Assembly (NCBI RefSeq): GCF_900142065.1
Contig: NZ_FSRJ01000003.1
Coordinates: 248,001 to 312,000, forward strand
Length of the DNA stretch: 64,000 bases
Source of the DNA: Agromyces cerinus subsp. cerinus
GTDB lineage: Bacteria; Actinomycetota; Actinomycetes; Actinomycetales; Microbacteriaceae
Direction: 5' to 3'
Shown: positions 26,088 through 34,519 of the stretch, one piece after another
Numbering within the stretch: position 1 is the stretch's first letter
Layout of the letters: each line of letters opens with the position of its first letter
Notes under the pieces: generated by a model
Told to the model about the DNA's origin: nothing
Database searches by the model: none
The model's input: the letters and a program-made list of their open reading frames with translations, nothing else
Made by a program: the position numbers and the translations under genes

Positions 26088-26164
26088 GAACGTCCCCTCG
26101 AGGTCCAGTTGCTCCTGCTGCTCACCGTAGCGCCACCGGGGCCGTCGGCGATACGGCGCGGGCG

Positions 26165-26194
26165 TTGAGCCTCGCGGGCGGCCGAGACTACAGT
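26165..26194 (+). promoter_or_regulatory. Promoter of the ThrE-like gene, probable leaderless
   Basis: TTGAGC (26165-26170), an 18-base spacer and TACAGT (26189-26194) form a good promoter. The ATG at 26202 begins 7 bases after the -10 box. Confidence 0.6.
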
Positions 26195-26201
26195 GAGCGA
26201 C

Positions 26202-27941
26202 ATGACAGCCGGGGGGTGGGTGCGGGTCGTCGGCGCGATCGGCGCGCTCGCCGTCGCCGGCTGGTTCGGGGTCGTATGCCTCGGGTTCGCGCCGCCCGCG
26301 GCCTGGGCGACCGCGCCGGTCGAGGAGCCGCTGCCGACGGATCAGCCCCTCGAATCGACGCCTCCCGCCACCGAGCCAGAGCCCGACCCGGAGCCCACTC
26401 CGACCACCGAGCCGGAGCCGACCGAGGAGCCGGTCCCGACCACGCCGCCCCCCACCACCGAGGCGCCAGCGACCGAGGCGCCGCCGACGCCGACCGAGAC
26501 GCCGTCGCAGGCGCCCGTGCTCGAACCCGTCCCGCCGTCGGTGCTCGACGACGACGCCGTGTCGCCGTGGTCGTGGATCATCGCCTCGCTCGTGCTGCTC
26601 GCGAGCGCCGCCGTGCTCTTCGCGATCCGCAGGCCGGGGGCGGCCGAGCAGGAGTCGGAGACCGGCCCCGTCGCCACGGGGGTGCTCACGCCGGGCGGGC
26701 CCGCGCCGGGCACCACCCCGCCGCCCGCGGTCACCCTCGCCGCGATGGAATCGGTGGGCGAGGCGATGATCGACGCCGGGTACTCCGTGACGACCGTGCA
26801 CACCGCCCTGCTCGACATCGCCACGGTGAACGCCGCCCCGGCGACCGAGATCATCGTCTTCCCGACCGCGCTGATCGTGTCGTCCCGCGGCGTCGGCGAA
26901 CTCAGCACCGGTGCCGTCGCGAGCGGCAACAGCAAGCTCACGCTCGCGCAGATCGACGAGCTGAACCGCACGGTCGAGGGCGCCCGCACCGGTGCCATCG
27001 ACCCGGCGACGACGCGGCGCCGCATCCGGAAGCTCCGCGGGCAGCCGCTGCCGTACTCGCCGGTGCAGCGGGTGGTGGCGTACGCCCTGCTGTCGGCAGG
27101 GCTCTCGGTGCTGCTGGGGGCTTCGTGGGCGGGGGCCGGGGTCGCCGCCGTGCTCGGCGTGTTCGCGGGCGCCGCACAGCTCATCTCCGCCCGGGCTCCG
27201 CGCGACTACCAGGCGCTCGTGACGGTGGCGATCGCGTTCGTCGTCTCGATCGCCGTGTTCCTGCTCATCAGGTTCGGGCTCGACCCCGGCGTGCTGCCGG
27301 CCCTCATCGCACCGCTCGTCACGCTGCTGCCGGGCTCGCTCCTCACGACCGGCGTCATCGAGCTCGCGACGGGCCAGATGATGTCGGGCGGCGGCCGCCT
27401 CGCCGCGGGCACCATGCAGCTCGTGCTGCTCGCGGTGGGCATCGTCGGGGCGGCCGCGCTCGTGGGGGTGCCGCGCATCGACTTCACGACGGCGTCCCAG
27501 CCGATCGGTCCGATCGCGCCCTGGATCGCCGTCGCGGTGTTCGGCGTCGGCATCGTCGTCTACAACTGCGGTCGCCGCGACTCGATCGTCTGGATCCTGC
27601 TGGTGCTCTACTCGGCCTACGGCGCGCAGGTCATCGGCGACGTCTTCCTCGGCGGCGTGCTGTCGGCCTTCGTCGGGGCGCTCGTGATGACGCCGGTCGC
27701 CGTGCTCGTGGCACGGCAGCGCACGGGCCCACCCGCCGTCGTGAGCTTCCTGCCCGCGTTCTGGCTGCTCGTGCCCGGGGCGATCGGGCTCGTCGGCGTC
27801 GCTACCATCCTCGGCGGCGACCAGGCCGGTGCGGACACCCTCGTGACGACGGCATCGACCATGGTCGCGATCGCCCTCGGCATCCTCGCCGGGTCGGCCA
27901 TCACGAGCCGGTTGCGGTCGTCGCGCGGACCCCTCCTGTAG
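26202..27941 (+). CDS. Threonine/serine exporter family protein (ThrE, DUF1212) with extended N-terminus
   Basis: Membrane exporter of the ThrE family, which moves threonine and serine out of actinobacterial cells. The product has 579 residues. The ThrE core begins near residue 180 (cytoplasmic region around AMESVGEAMIDAGYSVTTVH) and continues through about ten helices, including FLPAFWLLVPGAIGLVGVA. Ahead of it lie a signal-like first helix, a Thr/Pro/Glu-rich segment of about 60 residues (about 45-110), and another helix. This places the TPE segment outside the membrane, an addition not needed for ThrE activity. The ATG at 26202 fits a leaderless promoter; a GTG at 26193 is the alternative. 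Confidence 0.85.
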   Translation: MTAGGWVRVVGAIGALAVAGWFGVVCLGFAPPAAWATAPVEEPLPTDQPLESTPPATEPEPDPEPTPTTEPEPTEEPVPTTPPPTTEAPATEAPPTPTETPSQAPVLEPVPPSVLDDDAVSPWSWIIASLVLLASAAVLFAIRRPGAAEQESETGPVATGVLTPGGPAPGTTPPPAVTLAAMESVGEAMIDAGYSVTTVHTALLDIATVNAAPATEIIVFPTALIVSSRGVGELSTGAVASGNSKLTLAQIDELNRTVEGARTGAIDPATTRRRIRKLRGQPLPYSPVQRVVAYALLSAGLSVLLGASWAGAGVAAVLGVFAGAAQLISARAPRDYQALVTVAIAFVVSIAVFLLIRFGLDPGVLPALIAPLVTLLPGSLLTTGVIELATGQMMSGGGRLAAGTMQLVLLAVGIVGAAALVGVPRIDFTTASQPIGPIAPWIAVAVFGVGIVVYNCGRRDSIVWILLVLYSAYGAQVIGDVFLGGVLSAFVGALVMTPVAVLVARQRTGPPAVVSFLPAFWLLVPGAIGLVGVATILGGDQAGADTLVTTASTMVAIALGILAGSAITSRLRSSRGPLL

Positions 27942-27956
27942 CGGATGCCCCGCGGC

Positions 27957-27962
27957 TAGTCT
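27957..27962 (+). promoter_or_regulatory. -10 box TAGTCT, probable leaderless start
   Basis: TAGTCT is followed by 6 bases and then the ATG at 27969, in the 27-base gap after the ThrE-like gene. Confidence 0.5.
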
Positions 27963-27968
27963 GTGCCC

Positions 27969-29528
27969 ATGGACCCCGTCGCGACCACGCTCGTCATCCT
28001 GGCGCTCGCGATCATCGCGTTCATGTCGAACCGCGTGCCGCTCGGCATCGTCGCGATCGGCGTCTCGGTGGCCCTCTGGCTCACCGGCATCCTCGATCTC
28101 GGACAGGCGCTCGCCGGATTCGGCGACCCCACGGTGATCTTCATCGCCGCCCTCTTCGTCGTGAGCGAATCGCTCGACTCGACGGGGGTCACGGCGTGGG
28201 CGGGGCAGCAGGTCATCGGCCGGGCGGGCACGAAGCGCGGGCCGCTGCTGCTCGTCGTGTGCCTGTTGGTGGCCGGCGTCACCGCGCTCATCAGCGTGAA
28301 CGGGGCGGTGGCGGCGCTCATCCCGGTGGTCGTCGTCGTCGCGACCCGCGCCGGCATCGCGCCCTCGCAGATGCTCATGCCGCTCGCATTCTCGGCGCAC
28401 GCCGGGTCCTTGCTCGCCCTCACGGGCACGCCCGTGAACATCATCGTCAGCGAGGCGGCGGCCGACGCCGGCGCGCGCCCGTTCGGCTTCTTCGAGTTCG
28501 GACTCGTCGGGGTGCCGCTCGTGGTCGGCACGCTGCTGATCATCTCGCTCCTCGGGCGTCGCCTGCTCCCCGAGCGGGCCGCGACGAGCCTGCCGCAGGA
28601 CGTCAGCGCGCACGCCCGCACGCTGCGCGAGCAGTACCACCTGCCCGAGGGCACCGAACTCATCGGCGTGCGCGAAGGGGCGACCGAGGTCGTCGTGGCA
28701 CCGCGCTCCTCGCTCATCGGGCTGCACCTCTTCCCGGGCATGTGCACGCCGAGCGGTGATCTCGTCGTGCTCGCCGTGCAGCGGGGCGGTGAAGACCTCG
28801 TCGGCACCGACGCGCTGCTGCAGGCCGGGGACACGCTGCTCGTCACCGGCCCGTGGGGCGAGCTCGAGCGCAACACCGCCGGCCCCGACGTGCTCGTCGT
28901 CGACGACCCGGCGACGATGCGCCGCTCGGTGCCGCTCGGCGCCGGCGCGAAGCGCGCGATCGTGATCCTCGCGGCGATGGTGGTGCTGCTCGCCACGGGC
29001 CTCGTGCCTCCGGCGATCGCGGGGCTCGCCGCGGCATCCGCTCTCGTGCTGACCAGGGTCGTGAGCCCGACGCAGGCCTATCGCAGCATCTCGTGGACGA
29101 CGGTCGTGCTCGTCGCCGGCATGATCCCGCTGTCGACGGCGTTCATCTCGACGGGCACGGCCGACCTCATCGCCGGCGGCCTGCTCGGTCTCGTGGGCGA
29201 TGCCTCGCCGCACCTCGCGCTGTTCGCGATCTGCGCGCTGACGATGGTGCTCGGCCAGCTCATCTCGAACACGGCGACGGTGCTCATCGTGGCGCCTGTC
29301 GCGGTCGTCGTCGCCGCCGACCTCGGGGTCTCGGTGCTGCCGTTCATGATGGCGCTCACGGTCGCGGGGGCGGCGTCGTTCCTGACGCCCGTCGCGACGC
29401 CGGCGAACACCATGGTGCTCGAGCCCGGCGGCTACCGCTTCGGCGACTACTGGCGGCTCGGGCTGCCGCTGCTCCTGCTGTTCCTCGTCGTCGCGGTGTT
29501 CTTCGTGCCGTTCGTCTGGCCGTTCTGA
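27969..29528 (+). CDS. SLC13/CitMHS-type permease with TrkA-C domain
   Basis: Anion permease-like membrane protein of 519 residues. Two helical halves (about 1-210 and 330-519) flank a cytoplasmic regulatory region with a TrkA-C (RCK-C) type fold (about 215-310, including APRSSLIGLHLFPG and LLQAGDTLLVTGPWGELE). Family motifs include SAHAGSLLALTGTPVNIIVS in the first half and GQLISNTATVLIVAPVAVVV in the second. Relatives carry dicarboxylates, sulfate or other anions; the substrate cannot be read here. The ATG at 27969 follows TAGTCT by 6 bases. The GNAT gene begins 4 bases after its stop. Confidence 0.88.
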   Translation: MDPVATTLVILALAIIAFMSNRVPLGIVAIGVSVALWLTGILDLGQALAGFGDPTVIFIAALFVVSESLDSTGVTAWAGQQVIGRAGTKRGPLLLVVCLLVAGVTALISVNGAVAALIPVVVVVATRAGIAPSQMLMPLAFSAHAGSLLALTGTPVNIIVSEAAADAGARPFGFFEFGLVGVPLVVGTLLIISLLGRRLLPERAATSLPQDVSAHARTLREQYHLPEGTELIGVREGATEVVVAPRSSLIGLHLFPGMCTPSGDLVVLAVQRGGEDLVGTDALLQAGDTLLVTGPWGELERNTAGPDVLVVDDPATMRRSVPLGAGAKRAIVILAAMVVLLATGLVPPAIAGLAAASALVLTRVVSPTQAYRSISWTTVVLVAGMIPLSTAFISTGTADLIAGGLLGLVGDASPHLALFAICALTMVLGQLISNTATVLIVAPVAVVVAADLGVSVLPFMMALTVAGAASFLTPVATPANTMVLEPGGYRFGDYWRLGLPLLLLFLVVAVFFVPFVWPF

Positions 29529-29532
29529 GTGC

Positions 29533-30090
29533 ATGATGGAGCCCATGCCGGTTCAGTTCGTCATCCGCCCCGCGGTCATCGCCGATGCCCCGGGCATCAC
29601 TCGCGTTCACTGGGACAGCCACCAGTCGACGTACGTCGAGCCGGGTCGGGTGCCGCGCGACAAGGTCGAGGGGTGGACGTACGCCGATCGCATCAGGGCC
29701 TGGACGACGAACCTCGCGATCGCGAACGATGTCTACCCGGCGCCAGAGGGGTTCCATCGCATGGAGATCCAGGTGGCGGTCGTGGGCGGCGAGCACGACG
29801 GCGAGCACGGCGGCGAGATCGTCGGCTGGGCGAACACCAGCACCGGCCGCGATGCCGACCGGCCCCGCGAGCTCGAGCTCGAGGGACTCTACGTGCTCGA
29901 CGAGTTCCACGGCCGGGGTGTCGGGCAGGCGCTGCTCGACGCGGCGATCGGCGATCGGCCGGCCTACCTGTGGGCGCTCGCCGACAACCCGAGGGCGCAC
30001 GCGTTCTACCGACGGAACGGGTTCGAGCCCGACGGCACCTCGAAGGTCGACGACTTCTGGCAGGTGCTCGAGGTGCGGCTCGTGCGCTGA
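29533..30090 (+). CDS. GNAT family N-acetyltransferase
   Basis: Acetyltransferase of 185 residues with the GNAT fold. The acetyl-CoA binding loop is seen in LYVLDEFHGRGVGQALLDAA (about residues 118-137, the GRGVG P-loop-like turn), followed by LWALADNPRAHAFYRRNGFE typical of motif B. Residues 40-110 hold a somewhat longer insertion rich in Gly and His (GGEHDGEHGGE). The substrate is unknown. Start is ATG at 29533; an in-frame ATG at 29545 has GGAG only 3 bases upstream. Four bases separate it from the permease, so it is probably cotranscribed. Confidence 0.88.
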   Translation: MMEPMPVQFVIRPAVIADAPGITRVHWDSHQSTYVEPGRVPRDKVEGWTYADRIRAWTTNLAIANDVYPAPEGFHRMEIQVAVVGGEHDGEHGGEIVGWANTSTGRDADRPRELELEGLYVLDEFHGRGVGQALLDAAIGDRPAYLWALADNPRAHAFYRRNGFEPDGTSKVDDFWQVLEVRLVR

Positions 30091-30106
30091 GCCGCCCTGC
30101 CGGCCG

Positions 30107-31066
30107 TCAGCTCCCGCCCGCGGACGGGCGGGTTGGAACCCGCAGCAGCGCGCCTTCGTGGCGCACGGTCGCGGCGGCGATCGCCATCGCCGACTCGAGC
30201 GCGGCGGCCCAGTCGCTCGCGTCGCTCGGCAGCCCGTGCACCGCGAGGTGGTGCACGACCGCCGAGAGCGTGGCATCCCCGGCGCCCATCGTGTCGACGA
30301 CCGCTCCCGGCAGTTCGACGATGCCGGCGTGCACCGCCGCATCGTCGGCATGGAGGGCGGCGCCCTCGCGTCCTGCGGTCGCCAGCACGGCCGGGGTGCG
30401 CGGCGACGCGGCATCCGTCGCGGCCCCGCCCGTCGCAGGCGTGCGCAGCCGCTCGACGAACGCCGGAAGCGGAGCACCGAGCAGCAGCTCCGCGTCCTCG
30501 TCGCCGACCTTCACGAGCATCGCGTCGCGTGCGGCGACGGTGAAGTTCTCGAGGAACGCCTCGCGATCGTGCAGCATGCCCGCGCGCGGGTTGCCGTCGA
30601 TCACGAGCCGTTCGCCCGGGCGGGCGATCGCGTCGCGCAGCTCGGCGACCTGCTCGGCGTCGTCGAACGGGAAGCAGCTGACGACGACGAGGTCGGCCTC
30701 GTCGATCGCGGCACGGGTCGCCTCGTCGAAGCGGATGCTGCGCCGCTGCGCGGCCTCGTTGAACTCGTAGCGCGGCTCGCCGTCGGTGCGGTCCGAGACG
30801 GCCCTCGAGGTGCCGAGTGCCGACGGGCTCTCGACGAGGCGCACGCCGTAGTCGCGCAGGTACGAGCGGATGCGGGTGGCGGGCTCGTCGTCGCCGAGCA
30901 TCGCGACGAGCGTCACGTCCTCGCCGAGGAGGGCGAGTCCGACCGCGACGTTGAGGGCGGCCCCGCCGACGAACTCGCGGGCGCCGCGCTGGTCGCGCAG
31001 CTCGTCGATGAGCGCGTCGCCGATGACGGTGATGCGCGCGCTGGGATCCACGTCGTGCCGTGACAT
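30107..31066 (-). CDS. PfkB family sugar kinase (fructokinase-like)
   Basis: Carbohydrate kinase of 319 residues. The N-terminal PfkB motif is FVGGAALNVAVGLALLGEDV (about 32-51), and the C-terminal signature with the catalytic aspartate is VDTMGAGDATLSAVVHHLA (about 263). The ATG at 31066 has GGAGG 9 bases upstream, inside the end of the LacI gene. Only 3 bases separate the two, so they form an operon. Together with the divergent ABC importer this suggests phosphorylation of the imported sugar. An FrcBCA-like fructose route is the closest analogy; the exact sugar is inferred, not proven. Confidence 0.88.
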   Translation of the reverse strand: MSRHDVDPSARITVIGDALIDELRDQRGAREFVGGAALNVAVGLALLGEDVTLVAMLGDDEPATRIRSYLRDYGVRLVESPSALGTSRAVSDRTDGEPRYEFNEAAQRRSIRFDEATRAAIDEADLVVVSCFPFDDAEQVAELRDAIARPGERLVIDGNPRAGMLHDREAFLENFTVAARDAMLVKVGDEDAELLLGAPLPAFVERLRTPATGGAATDAASPRTPAVLATAGREGAALHADDAAVHAGIVELPGAVVDTMGAGDATLSAVVHHLAVHGLPSDASDWAAALESAMAIAAATVRHEGALLRVPTRPSAGGS

Positions 31067-31069
31067 CGC

Positions 31070-32131
31070 TCAGCCCTCCGTTCGTGGCGTGATTTCGCCC
31101 GATCCGCGCACGATGAGCCGCGTCGGTACGATCGAGCGTGCCGCGGGGGCGGTGTCCCCGTCGAGACGGGCGAAGATCCGTTCGGCGGCCGTGCGGCCGA
31201 TCTGCTGGGGGTTCTGCGCCACGACCGTGACGCCGGGATCGAGCAGGTCGCCGAGCGGCACATCGTCGAAGCCGACGAGGGCCGTGTCGTGCTGCCGGCC
31301 GAGTTCGCGCAGTGCACGGATGACTCCGATGGTCACGAGGTTCTGACTGGAGAAGATCGCGGTCGGCGGACTCGGCGCGTCGAAGAGTGCGAGGGTCGCG
31401 GCCTGCGACGTCGCCTCGTCGTGGAGGCCTTCGACGACATGCTGGTCACGAGTGGAAACACCCGCCCTGCCGAGTTCGTCGAGGTAGCCGCGATGCCGCT
31501 CGCGAGCGGTCTGGATGCCGTGGCGATCGCCGAGGTAGGCGATGCGGCGATGCCCGTGCTCGAGCAGGTGACGGGTTGCGAGGGCGGCCCCGTCGGCATT
31601 GTCGCTGACCACGGCATCCGAGGTGATGCCGGCCGGTTCGCGGTCGACGAAGACGACCGGGGTGCCGCGACGCAGCTCGGGAGCGAGATACGCCTGGCTC
31701 TCGGTGATGGTGGTGAGGATCAGGCCGTCGACACGGCGGCGGAGGAAGGCCGAGACCGCCTCCTGCTCGCGCGCCGGGTCGTCGTCGAGGCTCGAGGCGA
31801 ACACCGAGACGCCTCGGGCGAGAGCCGCGTCCTCCACGGCGCGATGCACGGCGCCCGAGAACGGGTTGTCGACGCTGCCGACGAGCAGGCCGAGCGTTCG
31901 CGTGCGGCCATCGGCTCTGCGCAGGTTTCCGGCGTGCAGGTCGGGTTGGTAGTCGAGGGTGCGTGCCGCGGCCTCGACCTTGGCGATCGTCGCCGCCGAC
32001 ACGTTGGGTTCGCCGTTGATGACGCGCGAGACCGTCTTCACGCCGACGCCGGCCAAGGCGGCGACATGCCGCATCGTCGGCCGGGAACGCGCGCTCTCCG
32101 GCGCCGGACTCGTGTTTGACAACGGTGTCAC
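31070..32131 (-). CDS. LacI family repressor of the adjacent sugar importer
   Basis: Repressor of 353 residues. The helix-turn-helix with hinge is at about 20-75 (MRHVAALAGVGVKTVSRVIN), followed by the periplasmic-binding-protein-like sugar domain (GLLVGSVDNPFSGAVHRAVE, DGLILTT). The GTG at 32131 is chosen because GGGAG stands 6 bases upstream. A TTG further upstream (32152) would also be open but has no ribosome site. One of two near-identical operators overlaps this very start, so the gene should repress itself as well as the divergent ABC operon. Confidence 0.92.
   Translation of the reverse strand: MTPLSNTSPAPESARSRPTMRHVAALAGVGVKTVSRVINGEPNVSAATIAKVEAAARTLDYQPDLHAGNLRRADGRTRTLGLLVGSVDNPFSGAVHRAVEDAALARGVSVFASSLDDDPAREQEAVSAFLRRRVDGLILTTITESQAYLAPELRRGTPVVFVDREPAGITSDAVVSDNADGAALATRHLLEHGHRRIAYLGDRHGIQTARERHRGYLDELGRAGVSTRDQHVVEGLHDEATSQAATLALFDAPSPPTAIFSSQNLVTIGVIRALRELGRQHDTALVGFDDVPLGDLLDPGVTVVAQNPQQIGRTAAERIFARLDGDTAPAARSIVPTRLIVRGSGEITPRTEG
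32117..32130. promoter_or_regulatory. LacI-type operator 1 (TGACAACGGTGTCA)
   Basis: Inverted repeat TGACA-N4-TGTCA with a central CG, overlapping the first codons of the LacI gene. It is 12 of 14 identical to operator 2 and 79 bp from it, a spacing suited to looping or cooperative repression. Confidence 0.75.
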
Positions 32132-32159
32132 GTTTCGCTCCCAAGTATGCAAGTTGGAC

Positions 32160-32189
32160 TTGACTATACATCGGCTGGTGGGCTAGACC
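32160..32189 (+). promoter_or_regulatory. Promoter of the sugar ABC operon
   Basis: TTGACT (32160-32165), an 18-base spacer and TAGACC (32184-32189). Transcription would start near 32196, inside operator 2. Confidence 0.6.
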
Positions 32190-32195
32190 TATCGA

Positions 32196-32209
32196 TGACA
32201 TCGTTGTCA
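32196..32209. promoter_or_regulatory. LacI-type operator 2 (TGACATCGTTGTCA)
   Basis: Same TGACA-NCGN-TGTCA pattern as operator 1, placed at the predicted transcription start of the ABC operon, where a bound repressor would block the polymerase. Confidence 0.75.
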
Positions 32210-32249
32210 AGGCGACAACGGGCCTTCCAACACCAGAGGAGATTCATCG

Positions 32250-33341
32250 ATGAATCACACAGCACCGGGTGCGCTCCGCCGCCGTCTCATCGCCGCAGGA
32301 TCGCTGACCGCTGCCGCGGCGCTCGCCCTGACCGGCTGTGCTGCGGGCGCCGATGCCGGCGACAGCGGTGACGCTGACGCGATCGGCGTCTCGCTCATCG
32401 TCAAGACCACGACCAACCCGTTCTTCGTCGCCATGCAGGACGGCGCGGAGGCCGCCGCCGACGAACTCGGCGTCGAGCTCACGCTCGCCGCAGGCAAGGA
32501 GGACGGCGACGAGGACACCCAGATCCAGGCCATCGAGAACGCCATCTCCAAGGGCGATGCCGGCATCCTGATCACCCCGAACGGGCCGGGCGTCGAAGAC
32601 GCCCTCGTGAAGGCCCGCGACGCCGGCCTCTTCGTGATCGCGCTCGACACTCCGCCCGCCGACCCCGACGCCGTCGACATCACCTTCGCGACCGACAACT
32701 TCGCGGCCGGCCAGGAGATCGGCGAGTGGACCGCGGCCAAGCTCGCAGGGGAGACGGCGACCATCGCGCTCATCGACCTCTTCGACGACAAGATCGTCTC
32801 GGTCGACGTCGACCGCGACCAGGGCTTCCTCGACGGCATGGGCATCGACACCGCCGACGCAGCGGTGAACGGCGACGAGGCGAAGAGCGGCACCTACAGC
32901 GGTGGCGACTACGAGATCGTCGGCAATGAGGCATCCGGCGGCGCCGAAGACGGCGGCCGCACCGCCGCCGAGACCCTGCTCTCGAAGAACCCCGACATCA
33001 ATGTCGTCTACACGATCAACGAACCGGCCGCCTACGGCGCCTACGAGGCGTTCAAGGCAGCGGGCAAGGACGACGTGATCGTCGTCTCCGTCGACGGCGG
33101 TTGCGCCGGCGTCGAGCAGGTCGGCGAGGGCGTCATCGGTGCGACCAGCCAGCAGTACCCGGTCAAGATGGCCGAGCTCGGCGTGCAGGCGATCTTCGAC
33201 CTCGTGAAGACCGGCAAGGCACCCGAGACGACGGAAGGGCTCGACTTCTTCGACACCGGCGTCGCGCTCGTCACCGACGACCCCCAGGACGGCGTCGAGT
33301 CCATCGACACCGCACAGGGCGGCGAGATCTGCTGGGGCTGA
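32250..33341 (+). CDS. Sugar ABC transporter substrate-binding lipoprotein (RbsB/FrcB type)
   Basis: Extracytoplasmic sugar receptor of 363 residues. The signal peptide has lipobox LTGC (cysteine about 30). The periplasmic-binding-protein type I fold shows VSLIVKTTTNPFFVAMQDGA (about 46-65), AGILITPNGPGVEDALVKAR and INVVYTINEPAAYGAYEAF, as in fructose/ribose receptors. It is the first gene of a three-gene importer and is followed by a stem-loop that could set the usual excess of receptor over membrane parts. Fructose is the leading guess because of the PfkB kinase and single-domain ATPase; ribose or another pentose/hexose is not excluded. Confidence 0.92.
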   Translation: MNHTAPGALRRRLIAAGSLTAAAALALTGCAAGADAGDSGDADAIGVSLIVKTTTNPFFVAMQDGAEAAADELGVELTLAAGKEDGDEDTQIQAIENAISKGDAGILITPNGPGVEDALVKARDAGLFVIALDTPPADPDAVDITFATDNFAAGQEIGEWTAAKLAGETATIALIDLFDDKIVSVDVDRDQGFLDGMGIDTADAAVNGDEAKSGTYSGGDYEIVGNEASGGAEDGGRTAAETLLSKNPDINVVYTINEPAAYGAYEAFKAAGKDDVIVVSVDGGCAGVEQVGEGVIGATSQQYPVKMAELGVQAIFDLVKTGKAPETTEGLDFFDTGVALVTDDPQDGVESIDTAQGGEICWG

Positions 33342-33377
33342 CCCCGGCACCGCAACGTGAGCGGTGCCAGTCGGTGA

Positions 33378-33430
33378 CGGATGCCGCGGAGCGGCGCCCG
33401 CATGATCACGACGCAGCCCCGCGGCATCCG
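33378..33430 (+). repeat. Intra-operon stem-loop between receptor and permease genes
   Basis: A perfect 12-bp inverted repeat, CGGATGCCGCGG at 33378-33389 and its complement at 33419-33430, with a 29-base loop. The position after a binding-protein gene fits an attenuator or 3' stabiliser. Confidence 0.55.
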
Positions 33431-33478
33431 GTCCCTCCCGGCCTGCACCGCCCACCCACTGAACAACGGAGGTTCAAC

Positions 33479-34519
33479 GTGACCCAGCAGACCCTCGAGC
33501 CGCCGACCTCGGCGCTCGACCTGGCCGAGGAATTCCTCGACCGCACGACGCCCCTCAGCCGCGTCCGCAACACACTGCACCGCTACCCGGCCGTCAGCCC
33601 GGCGATCGTGCTCGTGCTCGCCGTCATCGTCTTCGGCCTGCTCAACGACCGATTCCTGAACCCGGCGAACCTCTCGCTCATCACGCAGCAGGTCGCCGTG
33701 GTCGGAACACTCGCCGTCGCCCAGACCCTCATCATCCTCACCGCGGGCATCGACCTCTCGGTCGGCGCGGTCATGGTGCTGAGCTCGATGGTGATGGCGC
33801 AGACGAGCGTGCAACTCGGCATCCCCGGGGTGCTCGCCCTCCTCCTGGGCCTCATCGTCGGACTCGCGGCCGGCGCGTTCAACGGATTCCTCGTCACGCG
33901 CCTGAAGCTGCCCCCGTTCATCGTGACCCTCGGCACGCTCAGCATCTTCGTCGCGCTCACCCTGCTGTACTCGGGCGGGGCCACCATCCGCGGCGCGGAG
34001 ATGCCCGAACTGCTCACCTCGATGGGCGCCACCTTCAACATCGGCGGCGTGAACTTCACGGTCGGCGTGCTGACGATGCTCCTGCTCTACGTGGTGGTCG
34101 CCCTGATCCTCGCGAAGACGGCCTGGGGCCGCCACGTCTACGCGGTCGGCGACGACCCCGAGGCCGCGCGCCTCGCCGGCATCAGCGTCAACCGGGTGCT
34201 GATGAGCGTCTACCTCGCGGCGGGCGCGATCCTCGCGCTCGGCGCCTGGATCCAGATCGGTCGCACGAACGCAGCGTCGCCGAACGCGGGCGCAGAACTC
34301 AACCTCGACTCGATCACCGCCGTCGTCATCGGCGGCACGAGCCTCTTCGGCGGTCGCGGAACCGTGTGGGGCACCCTCCTCGGCGCGCTCATCGTCGGCG
34401 TGTTCCGCAACGGCCTGTCACTCGCCGGGCTCGACGTGCTCTGGCAGACCTTCGCCGTCGGCGTGCTCATCATCGTCGCCGTCTCGGTCGACCAGTGGAT
34501 TCGAAAGGTACGCAAATGA
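33479..34519 (+). CDS. Sugar ABC transporter permease (RbsC/FrcC family)
   Basis: Membrane component of the monosaccharide importer, 346 residues with about nine to ten helices. Family motifs are TLIILTAGIDLSVGAVMVLS (about 80-99), FNGFLVTRLKLPPFIVTLGT and SITAVVIGGTSLFGGRGTVW (about 280-299), all typical of ribose/fructose-type permeases. The GTG at 33479 follows GGAGG by 6 bases. Its stop overlaps the ATPase start (ATGA). The transporter probably uses two copies of this permease. Confidence 0.93.
   Translation: MTQQTLEPPTSALDLAEEFLDRTTPLSRVRNTLHRYPAVSPAIVLVLAVIVFGLLNDRFLNPANLSLITQQVAVVGTLAVAQTLIILTAGIDLSVGAVMVLSSMVMAQTSVQLGIPGVLALLLGLIVGLAAGAFNGFLVTRLKLPPFIVTLGTLSIFVALTLLYSGGATIRGAEMPELLTSMGATFNIGGVNFTVGVLTMLLLYVVVALILAKTAWGRHVYAVGDDPEAARLAGISVNRVLMSVYLAAGAILALGAWIQIGRTNAASPNAGAELNLDSITAVVIGGTSLFGGRGTVWGTLLGALIVGVFRNGLSLAGLDVLWQTFAVGVLIIVAVSVDQWIRKVRK

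Noticed and set aside
26340..26520. Thr/Pro/Glu-rich stretch as a DNA repeat element
   Set aside because: It is coding low complexity inside the ThrE-like protein, with varying DNA units, not a mobile repeat.
24366..29546. Very long open frame on the minus strand running through the ThrE, SLC13 and MFS region
   Set aside because: Only the part 24366-26087 has family-like protein. The rest is Arg/Asp/Glu/His-rich, antisense to clear genes, and results from high GC content.
32132..32152. Upstream TTG start for the LacI gene at 32152
   Set aside because: No ribosome site precedes it, whereas the GTG at 32131 has GGGAG at good spacing and fits the family N-terminus.
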